The translations under genes were made by a program, and so were the position numbers. Below the pieces are notes generated by a model that was given only the letters and a program-made list of their open reading frames with translations, did not search any database and was not told where the DNA came from. Shown in pieces: positions 1 through 10,371 of a stretch of 64,000 nt of DNA. Position 1 is the first letter of the stretch; each line of letters begins with the position of its first letter. The stretch spans positions 496,001 to 560,000 of the forward strand of contig NZ_FXYD01000001.1 of the NCBI RefSeq assembly GCF_900185015.1. The letters run 5' to 3'. Source of the stretch: Octadecabacter ascidiaceicola (GTDB lineage: Bacteria; Pseudomonadota; Alphaproteobacteria; Rhodobacterales; Rhodobacteraceae).

Positions 1-405
1 TAGTTTCACCGTAACTATCGTCGCATTCGCGGCTTCTTTTGTCCGCTTCACCATCAACTTTCCAAGCGGCGGAACTGTCAGGTCTTCGCCCTTCGTCAAC
101 GCACGACCCAATACGGCGAGCATCGCTTCAACCACAGGTTTGACGTCTTTCTTTTTCATACCCGTTTCGGCCATCACACGTTCGATAAGCTCTGGCTTTT
201 TGATAGGAGTGCAGGCAACCGTTGGCCTTACCGTTTCGACGATTGTCGCCTTTGTGGTCGCGGATGTTTTCGCTGGTGCCGCAACTGCCTTTGGTGTGGT
301 GACGGTCTTTGTAGCTGCGTTGGGTGCAGTAGATACAGATTTCGCGGCGGGCTTCGCTGCCTTTTTCGTAGGTTTTGACGCTGCTTTTGTAGTGCTCGTG
401 GCCAT
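1..405 (-). CDS. HU-family DNA-binding protein with basic N-terminal tail (3' end outside window)
   Basis: This gene runs off the left edge; 135 codons are visible. The ATG at 405 follows a GGAGAGAGC ribosome site. The first ~65 residues are an Ala/Lys/Thr/Pro-rich, histone-H1-like tail with many KK, AAK and TTK steps. They are followed by a bacterial HU/IHF-type start: KKPELIERVMAETGMKKKDV, then VVEAMLAVLGRALTKGEDL and a PPLGKLMVKR strand. HU proteins bend and compact DNA and are usually about 90 residues without such a tail. The tail is therefore an added, probably flexible DNA-binding extension (inference). The C-terminal beta arm is not seen. Confidence 0.8.
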   Translation of the reverse strand, partial: MATSTTKAASKPTKKAAKPAAKSVSTAPNAATKTVTTPKAVAAPAKTSATTKATIVETVRPTVACTPIKKPELIERVMAETGMKKKDVKPVVEAMLAVLGRALTKGEDLTVPPLGKLMVKRTKEAANATIVTVKL

Positions 406-594
406 TGCTCTCTCCGATCGGGTGCACGGTATTGTGCCTGTTTCGGAAACAATAGCTGGAAGTCAGTGCATATCCCATGGTGAAAATCCATAAAGTTAAT
501 GACTGTGGCGTCCGAATTAAGCGCTTGCCGATGCATACCTTGACCGAAATCACAGCCTGTGGTGTAATTTTGGCTCATTTATTAGGAGATTATT

Positions 595-1026
595 TTGAAA
601 AATTCTTTTTTTGCCTTGGCTTTGTCCGGGGCTATCGCATCGCCATCATTTGCGGGGGGCTTAGCTGACCCCATCATTGCAATGGCACCAACCGAGGTCG
701 AAATTGAGTCACAAGCATCGTCCTCGAGCAATCTAATTATCCCGCTGGTACTGATTGCCCTGATCGTCGCCGCATCGAGCGGCAGCGACGCAGCTGTCTT
801 CGGTCCGAGCGATGCACGCATTAAGACCGACATTCAGCCCGTTGGCATGTCTCCTAGTGGCCTTCCCATCTATCACTACAGTTACATTGGCAGCAGCGTT
901 GTATTCGAAGGTGTCATGGCCCAAGATGTGTTGATGCACACTCCCGCAGCCGTCATTACCTATCCATCCGGTCTCATGGCTGTGAATTACGACATGCTTG
1001 GAATTGAGTTTAAGGTCGTCGATTAA
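595..1026 (+). CDS. Small secreted or membrane-anchored protein with S74 chaperone-like C-terminus
   Basis: The 143-residue protein starts at TTG 595, chosen because AGGAGA lies 5 to 6 bases upstream and the reading gives a normal signal peptide ending near SFAGG. A Ser cluster (SSSSN) and one hydrophobic segment (LIIPLVLIALIVAAS) follow at about 38-58. The C-terminal ~75 residues begin SDARIKTDI and end near MGVMAQDVL-type and Tyr-rich motifs (GVMAQDVL, VNYDMLGIEF). These resemble the intramolecular chaperone (peptidase S74) domain of phage tail fibres and endosialidases. No phage gene is nearby. It is monocistronic and followed by a terminator. Function unknown. Confidence 0.75.
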   Translation: MKNSFFALALSGAIASPSFAGGLADPIIAMAPTEVEIESQASSSSNLIIPLVLIALIVAASSGSDAAVFGPSDARIKTDIQPVGMSPSGLPIYHYSYIGSSVVFEGVMAQDVLMHTPAAVITYPSGLMAVNYDMLGIEFKVVD

Positions 1027-1042
1027 ACATACGATTATTAAC

Positions 1043-1082
1043 AAAAAAAGGGCGCTTGAAATTCATCAAGCGCCCGTTTGAC
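1043..1082 (-). terminator. Bidirectional rho-independent terminator, stronger for lon
   Basis: A perfect 10-bp stem (GGGCGCTTGA at 1050-1059 with TCAAGCGCCC at 1066-1075) has a 6-base loop. Read on the minus strand it is followed by seven T residues, ending lon. Read on the plus strand the tail is weaker (GTTTG) and ends the gene at 595-1026. Confidence 0.9.
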
Positions 1083-1097
1083 TCTGAGCCGGTTCAA

Positions 1098-3509
1098 TCA
1101 ATGCGCAGTGGCGCCTGCACCCGCGTCACGCGCTCGCAAGGCAGCCTCGGCGGCGGCTGCATCTTCCGCCTCTTGGTCCCACTCAACCGCTTGCGGTTCC
1201 GAAATTAGCGCATGCTTCAACACCTCAGACGCGTGAGTGACTGGGATGATTTGCAGCCCCTCTTTCACGTTGTCCGGAATATCCGCGAGGTCTTTTACGT
1301 TTTCCTCGGGGATCAGCACTGTCTTGATACCACCGCGAAGAGCTGCAAGCAGTTTTTCCTTCAAACCACCAATCGGCATCGCATTCCCGCGCAGAGAAAC
1401 CTCACCCGTCATCGCAATATCTTTGCGAACGGGGATCTTGGTCAACACGGACACGATAGACGTGACCATTGCAAGACCAGCACTCGGTCCATCCTTCGGC
1501 GTCGCGCCATCTGGGACGTGCACGTGAATGTCGAGCTTATCAAACTCCGGCGGCTTCACTCCGATTTGCGGGCTGATGGAACGCACGTAACTGCTTGCGG
1601 CGTCGATAGATTCCTTCATCACATCGCCAAGCTTACCTGTTGTCTTCATCCGGCCCTTACCTGGAAGGCGCAGCGCTTCGATGTTCAAAAGCTCACCCCC
1701 AACTGACGTATAGGCAAGACCTGTGACAACGCCGATTTGATCGCTTTCTTCCGCCAAACCAAAGCGATGCTTCTTCACGCCAAGGAAATCTTCGATGTTG
1801 TCTTCAGTTACGACAACGCTCTCGACCTCTTTCTTGACGATCTTGGTCACTGCTTTACGCGCCACTTTCGCGATCTCACGCTCAAGGTTCCGCACACCGG
1901 CTTCGCGGGTGTAATAGCGGATCATGGAAGTCAGCGCAGAATCCTCAAGTGTGAATTCGCTCTCCTTAAGGCCATGATTTTTCATCACTTTCCCAAGCAA
2001 ATGCTGCTTTGCGATCTCACGCTTTTCGTCCTCGGTGTAACCGGACAACGGGATGATCTCCATCCGGTCCAGCAATGGCCCGGGCATGTTGTAGGAGTTC
2101 GACGTGGTCAGAAACATCACGTTGGACAGGTCATATTCGACCTCCAAATAGTGATCGACGAACGTACCGTTCTGTTCCGGATCAAGAACCTCAAGCATCG
2201 CGGATGCAGGGTCGCCACGGAAATCCTGCCCCATCTTGTCGATTTCATCGAGCAAGATAAGCGGGTTCGTGGTTTTCGCCTTCTTCAACGCCTGAATGAT
2301 CTTGCCGGGCATGGACCCGATATAGGTCCGACGGTGACCGCGAATTTCAGATTCATCACGCACACCACCAAGGGAGATACGAATAAATTCGCGCCCTGTG
2401 GCCTTCGCCACGGATTTCCCGAGCGACGTTTTACCCACACCAGGAGGGCCGACGAGACACATGATTGGCCCCTTCAGTTTCTGGCTGCGCTGTTGCACTG
2501 CAAGGTATTCGACGATGCGTTCTTTTACCTTGTCGAGGCCATAGTGGTCACCGTCTAGAATAGCTTCGGCCTTGCCGAGATCTTTCTTAACGCGAGATTT
2601 CTTGCCCCACGGGATGGACAAGATCCAATCCAGATAGTTGCGAACAACTGTGGCTTCCGCAGACATCGGTGACATGTTCTTGAGCTTTTTCAGCTCACCA
2701 TCGACCTTTTCCTGCGCTTCTTTGGACAGCTTGGTCTTGGCTATCTTGGCCTCAAGCTCGGCCACTTCGCCTTCGCCCTCTTCGCCGTCGCCAAGTTCCT
2801 TCTGAATGGCCTTCATTTGCTCATTCAAATAGTACTCACGCTGGGTGCGTTCCATCTGCGTTTTCACGCGTGTCTTGATCTTTTTTTCGACCTGCAGCAC
2901 AGACAATTCGCCCTGCATAAAGCCGTAAACCTTTTCAAGGCGCTCGGAGACGGACAACGTTTCCAGCAGTTCCTGACGTTGCTCAACCTCAATACCAAGG
3001 TGGCCCGCAACAAGGTCAGCCAGTTTCGCAGGCTCGGACGCCTCGGAAACCGCGCCAAGCGCTTCTTCTGGGATGTTCTTTTTGACTTTGGCGTAACGCT
3101 CAAACTCTTTGGCCACGGAACGGGTCAGCGCCTCGATCGTGGTCATATCGCCTGGCATTTCGGTCAGATATTCTGCCGCCGCCTCAAAATGTTTTTCGTT
3201 CTCAACAAAATCCGTGATGCGCACACGTGCGATGCCTTCGACAAGGACCTTCACAGTCCCGTCCGGCAATTTCAGCAATTGCAGCACATTGGCCAGCACG
3301 CCCGCTTTGTAGATTCCGTCTTGGTCGGGGTCATCCACACCGGGGTCGATCTGGCTGGACAGCAGGATTTGCTTATCATCCGCCATCACCTCTTCAAGGG
3401 CGGAAACGGATTTCTCACGGCCTACGAAAAGCGGAACGACCATGTGTGGAAACACAACAATGTCGCGCAGTGGCAGGACAGGGTAGGATGAACTCAGTGG
3501 TTCTTGCAT
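1098..3509 (-). CDS. lon: ATP-dependent Lon protease
   Basis: Lon is the cytoplasmic AAA+ serine protease that degrades misfolded and regulatory proteins. The protein is 803 residues, the normal LonA length. In order it has the N-terminal substrate domain (from YPVLPLRDIVVFP), a helical linker, Walker A GPPGVGKT near 353, Walker B LILLDEID, and the protease domain. The catalytic Ser lies in DGPSAG near 675 and the Lys in GGLKEK near 718. ATG 3509 is chosen over an upstream in-frame TTG because AAAGGAAAAGAG precedes it. A heat-shock-like promoter lies upstream. C-terminal to the protease domain is a short Ala-rich tail. Confidence 0.97.
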   Translation of the reverse strand: MQEPLSSSYPVLPLRDIVVFPHMVVPLFVGREKSVSALEEVMADDKQILLSSQIDPGVDDPDQDGIYKAGVLANVLQLLKLPDGTVKVLVEGIARVRITDFVENEKHFEAAAEYLTEMPGDMTTIEALTRSVAKEFERYAKVKKNIPEEALGAVSEASEPAKLADLVAGHLGIEVEQRQELLETLSVSERLEKVYGFMQGELSVLQVEKKIKTRVKTQMERTQREYYLNEQMKAIQKELGDGEEGEGEVAELEAKIAKTKLSKEAQEKVDGELKKLKNMSPMSAEATVVRNYLDWILSIPWGKKSRVKKDLGKAEAILDGDHYGLDKVKERIVEYLAVQQRSQKLKGPIMCLVGPPGVGKTSLGKSVAKATGREFIRISLGGVRDESEIRGHRRTYIGSMPGKIIQALKKAKTTNPLILLDEIDKMGQDFRGDPASAMLEVLDPEQNGTFVDHYLEVEYDLSNVMFLTTSNSYNMPGPLLDRMEIIPLSGYTEDEKREIAKQHLLGKVMKNHGLKESEFTLEDSALTSMIRYYTREAGVRNLEREIAKVARKAVTKIVKKEVESVVVTEDNIEDFLGVKKHRFGLAEESDQIGVVTGLAYTSVGGELLNIEALRLPGKGRMKTTGKLGDVMKESIDAASSYVRSISPQIGVKPPEFDKLDIHVHVPDGATPKDGPSAGLAMVTSIVSVLTKIPVRKDIAMTGEVSLRGNAMPIGGLKEKLLAALRGGIKTVLIPEENVKDLADIPDNVKEGLQIIPVTHASEVLKHALISEPQAVEWDQEAEDAAAAEAALRARDAGAGATAH

Positions 3510-3583
3510 GCTCTTTTCCTTTGTTGGCAAGATCAGCGGTCCCTATTCATAGGCAACGCGCCGATCTCCGGTCTTGGTTTATT

Positions 3584-3612
3584 AATGTGGGGGTCTTATG
3601 CCCGCTTTCAAC
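3584..3612 (-). promoter_or_regulatory. Candidate heat-shock (sigma-32 type) promoter of lon
   Basis: On the minus strand, about 75-100 bases upstream of the lon ATG, GTTGAAA is followed after 12 bases by CCCCCACATTA. This resembles the enterobacterial RpoH consensus (CTTGAAA, 11-16 bases, CCCCATNT) in the right orientation for a known heat-shock gene. The -10 half is imperfect and alphaproteobacterial RpoH sites are looser, so this is a prediction only. Confidence 0.4.
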
Positions 3613-3745
3613 CAAACCGTTTCAGGTTTAGGCACATTGCCTGTGCCGCGTGGTCGCTGCAAGGCAGCAATCTGTCAAATTTGGGGATAACTGACTAAAT
3701 CGTGTCAATATCGGCGACTTAAGCGCGATTTCGCGCGTTTCGGCC

Positions 3746-5421
<1,676 letters not shown>

Positions 5422-5576
5422 TTACTTTCAAGCGCTTCTAGGCCTTTGATGAGGTAAATGAAAAGGGACGACCTGCCCACCACGGTATCGAAATTGCGCA
5501 ATCGTCGCGCTCGCGCATCTTTACGCCCGTCGACCTAATCCCTATATGTTCTGTCAGGAATTACAGGACGCTAATC

Positions 5577-5939
5577 ATGAACGACGCGACACCCCCCCTC
5601 GAAGGCACACCGCTGATCAAGCCTTCCACCACTGAGCACCCTCTTTACGAGAATATCGTTGAAGCGTGCCGTACGGTGTATGACCCTGAAATTCCAGTGA
5701 ATATTCTGGATCTTGGGTTGATCTACACGATCGACATCAACGACGAGAACGAAGTGAAAGTTCTTATGTCCCTTACTGCACCGGGGTGCCCCGTTGCTGG
5801 TGAAATGCCTGGCTGGGTCGCCGAAGCGATTGAACCACTGGCAGGTGTGAAAACCGTTGACGTCGAACTCGTCTGGGAGCCCCAATGGGGCATGGAAATG
5901 ATGTCCGACGAAGCCCGCCTAGAACTCGGGTTCATGTAA
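5577..5939 (+). CDS. sufT: SufT / MIP18-family Fe-S assembly protein
   Basis: The 120-residue protein is a DUF59/MIP18 domain. The signature is YDPEIPVNILDLGLIY near 37-52, followed by the conserved Cys in SLTAPGCPVAG. SufT-like proteins help mature Fe-S proteins in the cytoplasm. It is followed 27 bp later by an A-type carrier gene, so both probably act in Fe-S cluster delivery. The rest of a suf operon is not in the window apart from sufE at 33 kb. A short N-terminal extension of about 20 residues precedes the domain. Confidence 0.9.
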   Translation: MNDATPPLEGTPLIKPSTTEHPLYENIVEACRTVYDPEIPVNILDLGLIYTIDINDENEVKVLMSLTAPGCPVAGEMPGWVAEAIEPLAGVKTVDVELVWEPQWGMEMMSDEARLELGFM

Positions 5940-5966
5940 TCTTAATCCATTAAGGAGGTTCGATAA

Positions 5967-6326
5967 ATGTTTGGAATTCCTGGAAAACAAGCTGTTACAA
6001 TTACGAACACTGCCGCCGTTCAGATCGCTAAACTTATGGCCAAGGACGACCACGCAGGCCTTCGCATTGGCATCAAAAAGGGCGGCTGTGCGGGCATGGA
6101 ATACACGATGGAATACGTGGCCGAGGTCGATCCCCTTGATGAAGTGGTCGAACAAGACGGCGCACGCGTGATGATCGCTCCTATGGCGCAGATGTTCCTG
6201 TTCGGCACCGAAATCGACTACGAAGTGTCCTTATTGGAATCCGGTTTCAAATTCCGCAATCCCAACGTCACCGAAGCCTGCGGCTGCGGCGAGTCCATCA
6301 AGTTCGACGAGAACCTCAACACATGA
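5967..6326 (+). CDS. sufA: A-type iron-sulfur carrier (SufA/IscA/ErpA family)
   Basis: The 119-residue HesB/IscA-family protein has the three ligand cysteines, C41 in KKGGCAGM and C105/C107 in EACGCGES. These bind a 2Fe-2S or 4Fe-4S cluster for transfer to apoproteins. A very strong AAGGAGG site lies 9 bases before the ATG. The gene sits directly after sufT and its stop overlaps the next ATG. SufA, IscA and ErpA cannot be told apart with certainty from sequence. The link with sufT favours a SUF role. Confidence 0.9.
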   Translation: MFGIPGKQAVTITNTAAVQIAKLMAKDDHAGLRIGIKKGGCAGMEYTMEYVAEVDPLDEVVEQDGARVMIAPMAQMFLFGTEIDYEVSLLESGFKFRNPNVTEACGCGESIKFDENLNT

Positions 6327-6649
6327 GCATCACGCCGGAAGAAATTGAATTCGCAAAGGATTTATTCTCTGACTTAGGCCCACTCACAACCCGCAAAATG
6401 ATGGGCGGGTTGTGCCTCTATCTCGATGGCACGATCTTTTCGATGGTTCATCCTGACCTTGGCATCATGATCAAAGGCGCGGGCACGTTTCAGGAGGAAC
6501 TTGACGAAATGGGCCTGACCCGCTGGACCTACCAGCGCGACAAGGCTCCGAAACCAACCGCAATGCCCTACTGGATACTTCCCGGTTCAGCTCTGGATGA
6601 TCCTGAAGAAGCCTGCGATCTGGCCTGTCGCGCCCTCGCCCATCTTTAA
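6323..6649 (+). CDS. TfoX N-terminal domain protein
   Basis: The 108-residue protein has the TfoX/Sxy N-terminal domain. Typical features are TTRKMMGGLCLYLDG near 20-35, then a beta-rich part with FSMVHPDLGIMIKG and the late PYWILP motif. The C-terminal TfoX domain is absent, as in many short alphaproteobacterial members. TfoX/Sxy regulates competence in gammaproteobacteria; for these short proteins no role is established. It overlaps the upstream Fe-S gene by ATGA and its stop overlaps the convergent gene at 6646 by 4 bp. Confidence 0.85.
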   Translation: MSITPEEIEFAKDLFSDLGPLTTRKMMGGLCLYLDGTIFSMVHPDLGIMIKGAGTFQEELDEMGLTRWTYQRDKAPKPTAMPYWILPGSALDDPEEACDLACRALAHL

Positions 6650-7230
6650 GCCAGCGACGCGACAGCGTCAGCGGCGGCTTGTGGGGTCGTAAACACCGTT
6701 ACACCCTGTTCTTTCAACAGAGGCGCCGCCACCGCCATAGACGCTTGGGCCAACAACACCCGCGAGCCCTGCCCGCTTAGCGCCTCTACAATGGCCTGTG
6801 CAAAACCTGCCATATCGCCCGCTTCAAAGAACGGCCAAGCCGCATCGCATAGCACCAGCTTCGCCGACGCGCGGCCCGCTGCGACCTCGTTAAACAATGC
6901 CAACGTCGCGTCCCGCGTGCTGTCTAAACAAATCGCGACGACAACTTCGCCTCCCTGCGCCACGGCCTCCTCCATCGCAGGACGATCAATGCGCACAACA
7001 TTGGCCAATCCCAAATCATCCACCAATGGACCAAGCGTTGAACAGGTGCACAAAACAGGACCGTCTTGCGCCAATTCACGCAACACCGCCTTCACTTCAC
7101 CAGCGACCGTTTCGACCCCATCAGCCCGCGCTCGATCCAAAAAATCAGCACGCACCACATGGGTTGCATCAGGTAGTAGCGCGCCAAAGGTCCCCACATG
7201 CACCTCTGCCGTATGCAGGCAGGTGATCAC
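6646..7230 (-). CDS. Asp/Glu racemase-like protein, probably lacking the second catalytic Cys
   Basis: The 194-residue protein has the layout of the aspartate/glutamate/hydantoin racemase superfamily. An N-terminal strand leads to CTCSTLGP near 60, where racemases carry the first catalytic Cys. Where they carry the second, this protein reads LLAQASMAVA, with no Cys. It starts with GTG overlapping the stop of the dioxygenase gene upstream (GTGA), so the two are coupled. Without both cysteines racemase activity is doubtful. A lyase-like or binding role is possible. Family assignment is by motif layout only. Confidence 0.6.
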   Translation of the reverse strand: MITCLHTAEVHVGTFGALLPDATHVVRADFLDRARADGVETVAGEVKAVLRELAQDGPVLCTCSTLGPLVDDLGLANVVRIDRPAMEEAVAQGGEVVVAICLDSTRDATLALFNEVAAGRASAKLVLCDAAWPFFEAGDMAGFAQAIVEALSGQGSRVLLAQASMAVAAPLLKEQGVTVFTTPQAAADAVASLA

Positions 7231-8135
7231 GACTTGTCCTGCAAATGCAGGTACGTTTCATCAAACCGCTTTTGTAGATGATCCACGGCGCGAATAACCT
7301 CATCCGAACCAATTGGTGCAACATTGGTTTCAGCATTCGGGTTAAAGAACAGCGGCACCGACAAGCGCTCATCCGCTCCACCGATAACGCGGTGCGGCGT
7401 CGCCACAACACGTTTTTCCGTCCACATTTCAAGCATTTCGCCAAAGTTGATCACAAACTCACCAACCGGTGCGGACACTGGTATCCACCCCCCACCACGC
7501 TTGCGCACTTCCAAACCGGGCGTGCCATCCATCGCCAGCAACGTAAGACATCCATAATCCGTATGGGTCGCAATACCAAAATCCTTGGCCCCTGCATTCT
7601 CAGGACGCGGCGGATAGTAATTGCCACGCATCAACGCCATCGGCTGTTCAAACTGCGCCCTGAAATACGAACTGTCTTCACCGATCCCACCAATGATCGC
7701 CTCCAACAACTCACCCGAAAAGGCCAATGCACGCACATAGTAGTTTTCAATGATAGTGCGGAAGTTATCCGGTGCGTCGGGCCACAAGTTCGGCGCATAG
7801 GTCGCCAGATCTGATCCTTCCACCTCAAAACCGGAATCGAAGACCTGCTTATAGTCAGGATTCGCATTTGGATCGACTTGCTCAGATCCAGCAGCCCCCC
7901 AACCACGGTTGGATCCCGTACGGGCCATATTCACGGCCTCTTTTTGCGCAGCCGGAAGCAGAAAAAACGCGCGGTACGCATCAAACACTTCTTGGATATC
8001 TTCAACTGGAATAGGCGTATTATGTAACGTCAGAAACCCGACTTCACGCGCAGCAATGCGCACCTGTTCCACCACGGCTTTGTCGCCCGCCAATAGCGCT
8101 TCTGCATCAATTCGCGGTATCTCAATCTCTGACAT
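7227..8135 (-). CDS. Isopenicillin-N-synthase-like 2-oxoglutarate/Fe(II) dioxygenase
   Basis: The 302-residue protein is a soluble 2OG-Fe(II) oxygenase of the IPNS/flavanone-hydroxylase type. It has the N-terminal DIOX_N region, the iron triad HTD in THTDYGCLTLL and a distal His in TPHRVIGG, and the co-substrate-binding RLSVPLFFNP. Bacterial members hydroxylate or desaturate small molecules; the substrate is not evident. It is divergent from tpiA with 63 bp between starts and coupled to the racemase-like gene downstream. The pair may act on one compound (inference). Confidence 0.88.
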   Translation of the reverse strand: MSEIEIPRIDAEALLAGDKAVVEQVRIAAREVGFLTLHNTPIPVEDIQEVFDAYRAFFLLPAAQKEAVNMARTGSNRGWGAAGSEQVDPNANPDYKQVFDSGFEVEGSDLATYAPNLWPDAPDNFRTIIENYYVRALAFSGELLEAIIGGIGEDSSYFRAQFEQPMALMRGNYYPPRPENAGAKDFGIATHTDYGCLTLLAMDGTPGLEVRKRGGGWIPVSAPVGEFVINFGEMLEMWTEKRVVATPHRVIGGADERLSVPLFFNPNAETNVAPIGSDEVIRAVDHLQKRFDETYLHLQDKS

Positions 8136-8198
8136 TGGGTGCCTTTCACTTAATCTCGCCGCTTGCTACATCAAGAGAAACCAAATGGGGAGAGCGAC

Positions 8199-8933
8199 AT
8201 GCGTAAACTGATTGCAGGAAACTGGAAAATGAACGGCACCAGCGCCGATCTACCGGAATTGGCTCAGCTGGCCAGTACCCATTCAGGTTCATCAGTCGAT
8301 GTCGTCATCTGCGGCCCTGCGACATTGCTTAGCCGAATGGCAGATACTGGACTTAAAATTGGCGGCGAAGATTGCCATCCGGCCAATTCAGGCGCCTACA
8401 CCGGTGACATATCCGCCGCGATGATCGCCGACACCGGCGCGACCTATGTCATCACGGGCCACTCTGAACGCCGCACAGACCACGCTGAAGACGACGCCCT
8501 CATCGCCTCCAAGACCGAAGCCGGCTGGAACGCGAACCTCCATGTAATCATCTGCATTGGCGAAACCGAAGCGCAGTACCGCGCGGGTGACACCCTCGAT
8601 ATCCTGCGCGCCCAGATGGACCAATCCATCCCGGACGCGGCCACCGCAGCGACCACAACAATCGCCTATGAACCTGTCTGGGCCATTGGTACAGGCCTTA
8701 CACCAACACCTGATGAAATCGCCGCCGTTCACGCAGCCCTGCGCGAACACCTCAAAACCCGCTTTGGCAGCGAAGGCGCTCAAATGCGCCTCCTCTACGG
8801 CGGCTCGGTCAAAGCCAGCAACGCTGATGACATCTTCGCGCTTCCTAACGTAGATGGCGCCCTCGTCGGCGGCGCATCCCTCAAAGCAACTGACTTCTCC
8901 CCCATTATCACAGCCCTGCAACAAAGCGCCTAA
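8199..8933 (+). CDS. tpiA: Triose-phosphate isomerase
   Basis: The enzyme interconverts dihydroxyacetone phosphate and glyceraldehyde 3-phosphate. The 244-residue protein has all catalytic parts: N8 and K10 in GNWKMN, H88 in TGHSERR, E158 in AYEPVWAIGTG and the phosphate-binding YGGSV. ATG 8199 is chosen because GGGGAGAGC precedes it and the protein then begins at the canonical RKLIAGNWK. It is monocistronic, ended by a terminator, and not linked to other glycolytic genes here. Confidence 0.97.
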   Translation: MRKLIAGNWKMNGTSADLPELAQLASTHSGSSVDVVICGPATLLSRMADTGLKIGGEDCHPANSGAYTGDISAAMIADTGATYVITGHSERRTDHAEDDALIASKTEAGWNANLHVIICIGETEAQYRAGDTLDILRAQMDQSIPDAATAATTTIAYEPVWAIGTGLTPTPDEIAAVHAALREHLKTRFGSEGAQMRLLYGGSVKASNADDIFALPNVDGALVGGASLKATDFSPIITALQQSA

Positions 8934-8980
8934 CCCCTGCTTTCTTTGGCTTAAAAATACTCAATTCCACCAAAGCGAAC

Positions 8981-9013
8981 GGCGACGCCCTCAAAATCAG
9001 AGCGTCGCCTTTC
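8981..9013 (+). terminator. Rho-independent terminator after tpiA
   Basis: GGCGACGC at 8981-8988 pairs with GCGTCGCC at 9002-9009 (8 bp), followed by TTTCC. It lies 48 bases after the tpiA stop. Confidence 0.8.
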
Positions 9014-9101
9014 CACTTTCAGCCCTAAGAACGCGCGGTAGCACTCCTTTTGCTCAATCTCATGCCTTGCAATGATCTGGGCATGTCGGCATCACTCCCT
9101 C

Positions 9102-10265
9102 ATGCAAATCCTGACCCAATCTCCGAGCGATCCAACCTTCGTTCAAAACCCTTATCCGTTCTATGATCGGGCACGCGCGGGTGGTGATCTGTTTTATTGG
9201 ACCGACTACGACGCAGTTTGCGCAGTTTCGCACGCCGCCGTAGTCGCCTTCCTTAAAGACAAACGCATGGGCCGTGAAATTCCGGCCGAATTTGCGCCGG
9301 ATATCCCTCAACACCTGGCACCATTTTACGCCGTTGAAGCGCATTCCATGTTGGAGCTAAACCCGCCCCGCCACACGCGCTTGCGGGGCTTGGTACTTCG
9401 CGCGTTCACATCACGGCGCATAGCCGCGCTTGAGCCCGAGATCGAAGCCCTGTGCCATCAATTGATCGACGCCTTCCCGGCTGGCGAATTCGACCTGCTG
9501 GATGCCTATGCGCGTACCGTTCCTGTTATCATCATCGCGCGTCTGTTGGGCGTGCCTGAAACCCGCGCCGATGATCTGCTGGCTTGGTCCAACGCCATGG
9601 TCGCTATGTATGTGTCCGGCCGCACCCGCACCGTTGAAGACCGTGCCGTCGCCGCCACGGAAAACTTTGTTGCCTTCATGCGCAGCTACGTTGACGAGAA
9701 ACGCAAAGCCCCCGCCGATGATCTGATGTCGCATCTGATTGCGGCAGAAGAAGGCGGCGAAAAACTCAGCACGGATGAGCTGATCACAACCTGTATCTTG
9801 CTATTGAACGCAGGCCATGAGGCCACAGTGCATACATTGGGCAACACCGTTAAAACCCTGCTGGAATGCGACATCCGCACAGCCGATGAAAAGATCGTCG
9901 AAGAGGCAATCCGCTTTGATCCGCCGCTACACATGTTTGACCGTTACGTCATTGAAGACTGCGAACTGTTCGGCCACGCTTTCAAACGCGGCGATACCGT
10001 CAAATGTCTGCTTGGCGCTGCCAACCGTGACCCTGCCCCCTATCCTGATCCACACACATTTGACCCGGCCCGCACGGGTCCGGTGAACGTGGCCTTTGGC
10101 GGCGGCATCCATTTCTGCGTCGGCGCGCCACTTGCACGGCTTGAACTGCGCGTGGCCTTACAGGTTTTGTTTGAACGCTGCCCGAACCTCGCCCTTGCAA
10201 AGCCACCGCAATACGGCAACACTTACCACTTCCACGGGCTTGAGGCCTTGCGCGTCACGACTTGA
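9102..10265 (+). CDS. Cytochrome P450 (bacterial soluble type)
   Basis: P450s are heme monooxygenases. From ATG 9102 the protein is 387 residues. It shows the I-helix AGHEAT oxygen-binding motif, the K-helix EEAIR (ExxR), and the heme loop FGGGIHFCVGAPLARLE with the ligand C339. It is typical of cytoplasmic class I bacterial P450s that need a ferredoxin and reductase, neither of which is adjacent. Another in-frame ATG lies at 9072, and neither start has a clear ribosome site. The substrate is unknown. It is unrelated in detail to the second P450 at 15366-16715. Confidence 0.93.
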   Translation: MQILTQSPSDPTFVQNPYPFYDRARAGGDLFYWTDYDAVCAVSHAAVVAFLKDKRMGREIPAEFAPDIPQHLAPFYAVEAHSMLELNPPRHTRLRGLVLRAFTSRRIAALEPEIEALCHQLIDAFPAGEFDLLDAYARTVPVIIIARLLGVPETRADDLLAWSNAMVAMYVSGRTRTVEDRAVAATENFVAFMRSYVDEKRKAPADDLMSHLIAAEEGGEKLSTDELITTCILLLNAGHEATVHTLGNTVKTLLECDIRTADEKIVEEAIRFDPPLHMFDRYVIEDCELFGHAFKRGDTVKCLLGAANRDPAPYPDPHTFDPARTGPVNVAFGGGIHFCVGAPLARLELRVALQVLFERCPNLALAKPPQYGNTYHFHGLEALRVTT

Positions 10266-10371
10266 CCATGCGCCCGTCACGCGGCACAAATACCCCCATG
10301 GGGCGCAACGCGAACACCCCCGTGAGGCTTAGGCCAAAGGTTCGCATGTTCACCGAAAGGAAGCATGCGCT

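Noticed and set aside
1737-2558. 273-codon plus-strand open frame inside lon
   Set aside because: It lies fully opposite a conserved AAA+ protease, has no ribosome site or motifs, and is a shadow of lon codon usage.
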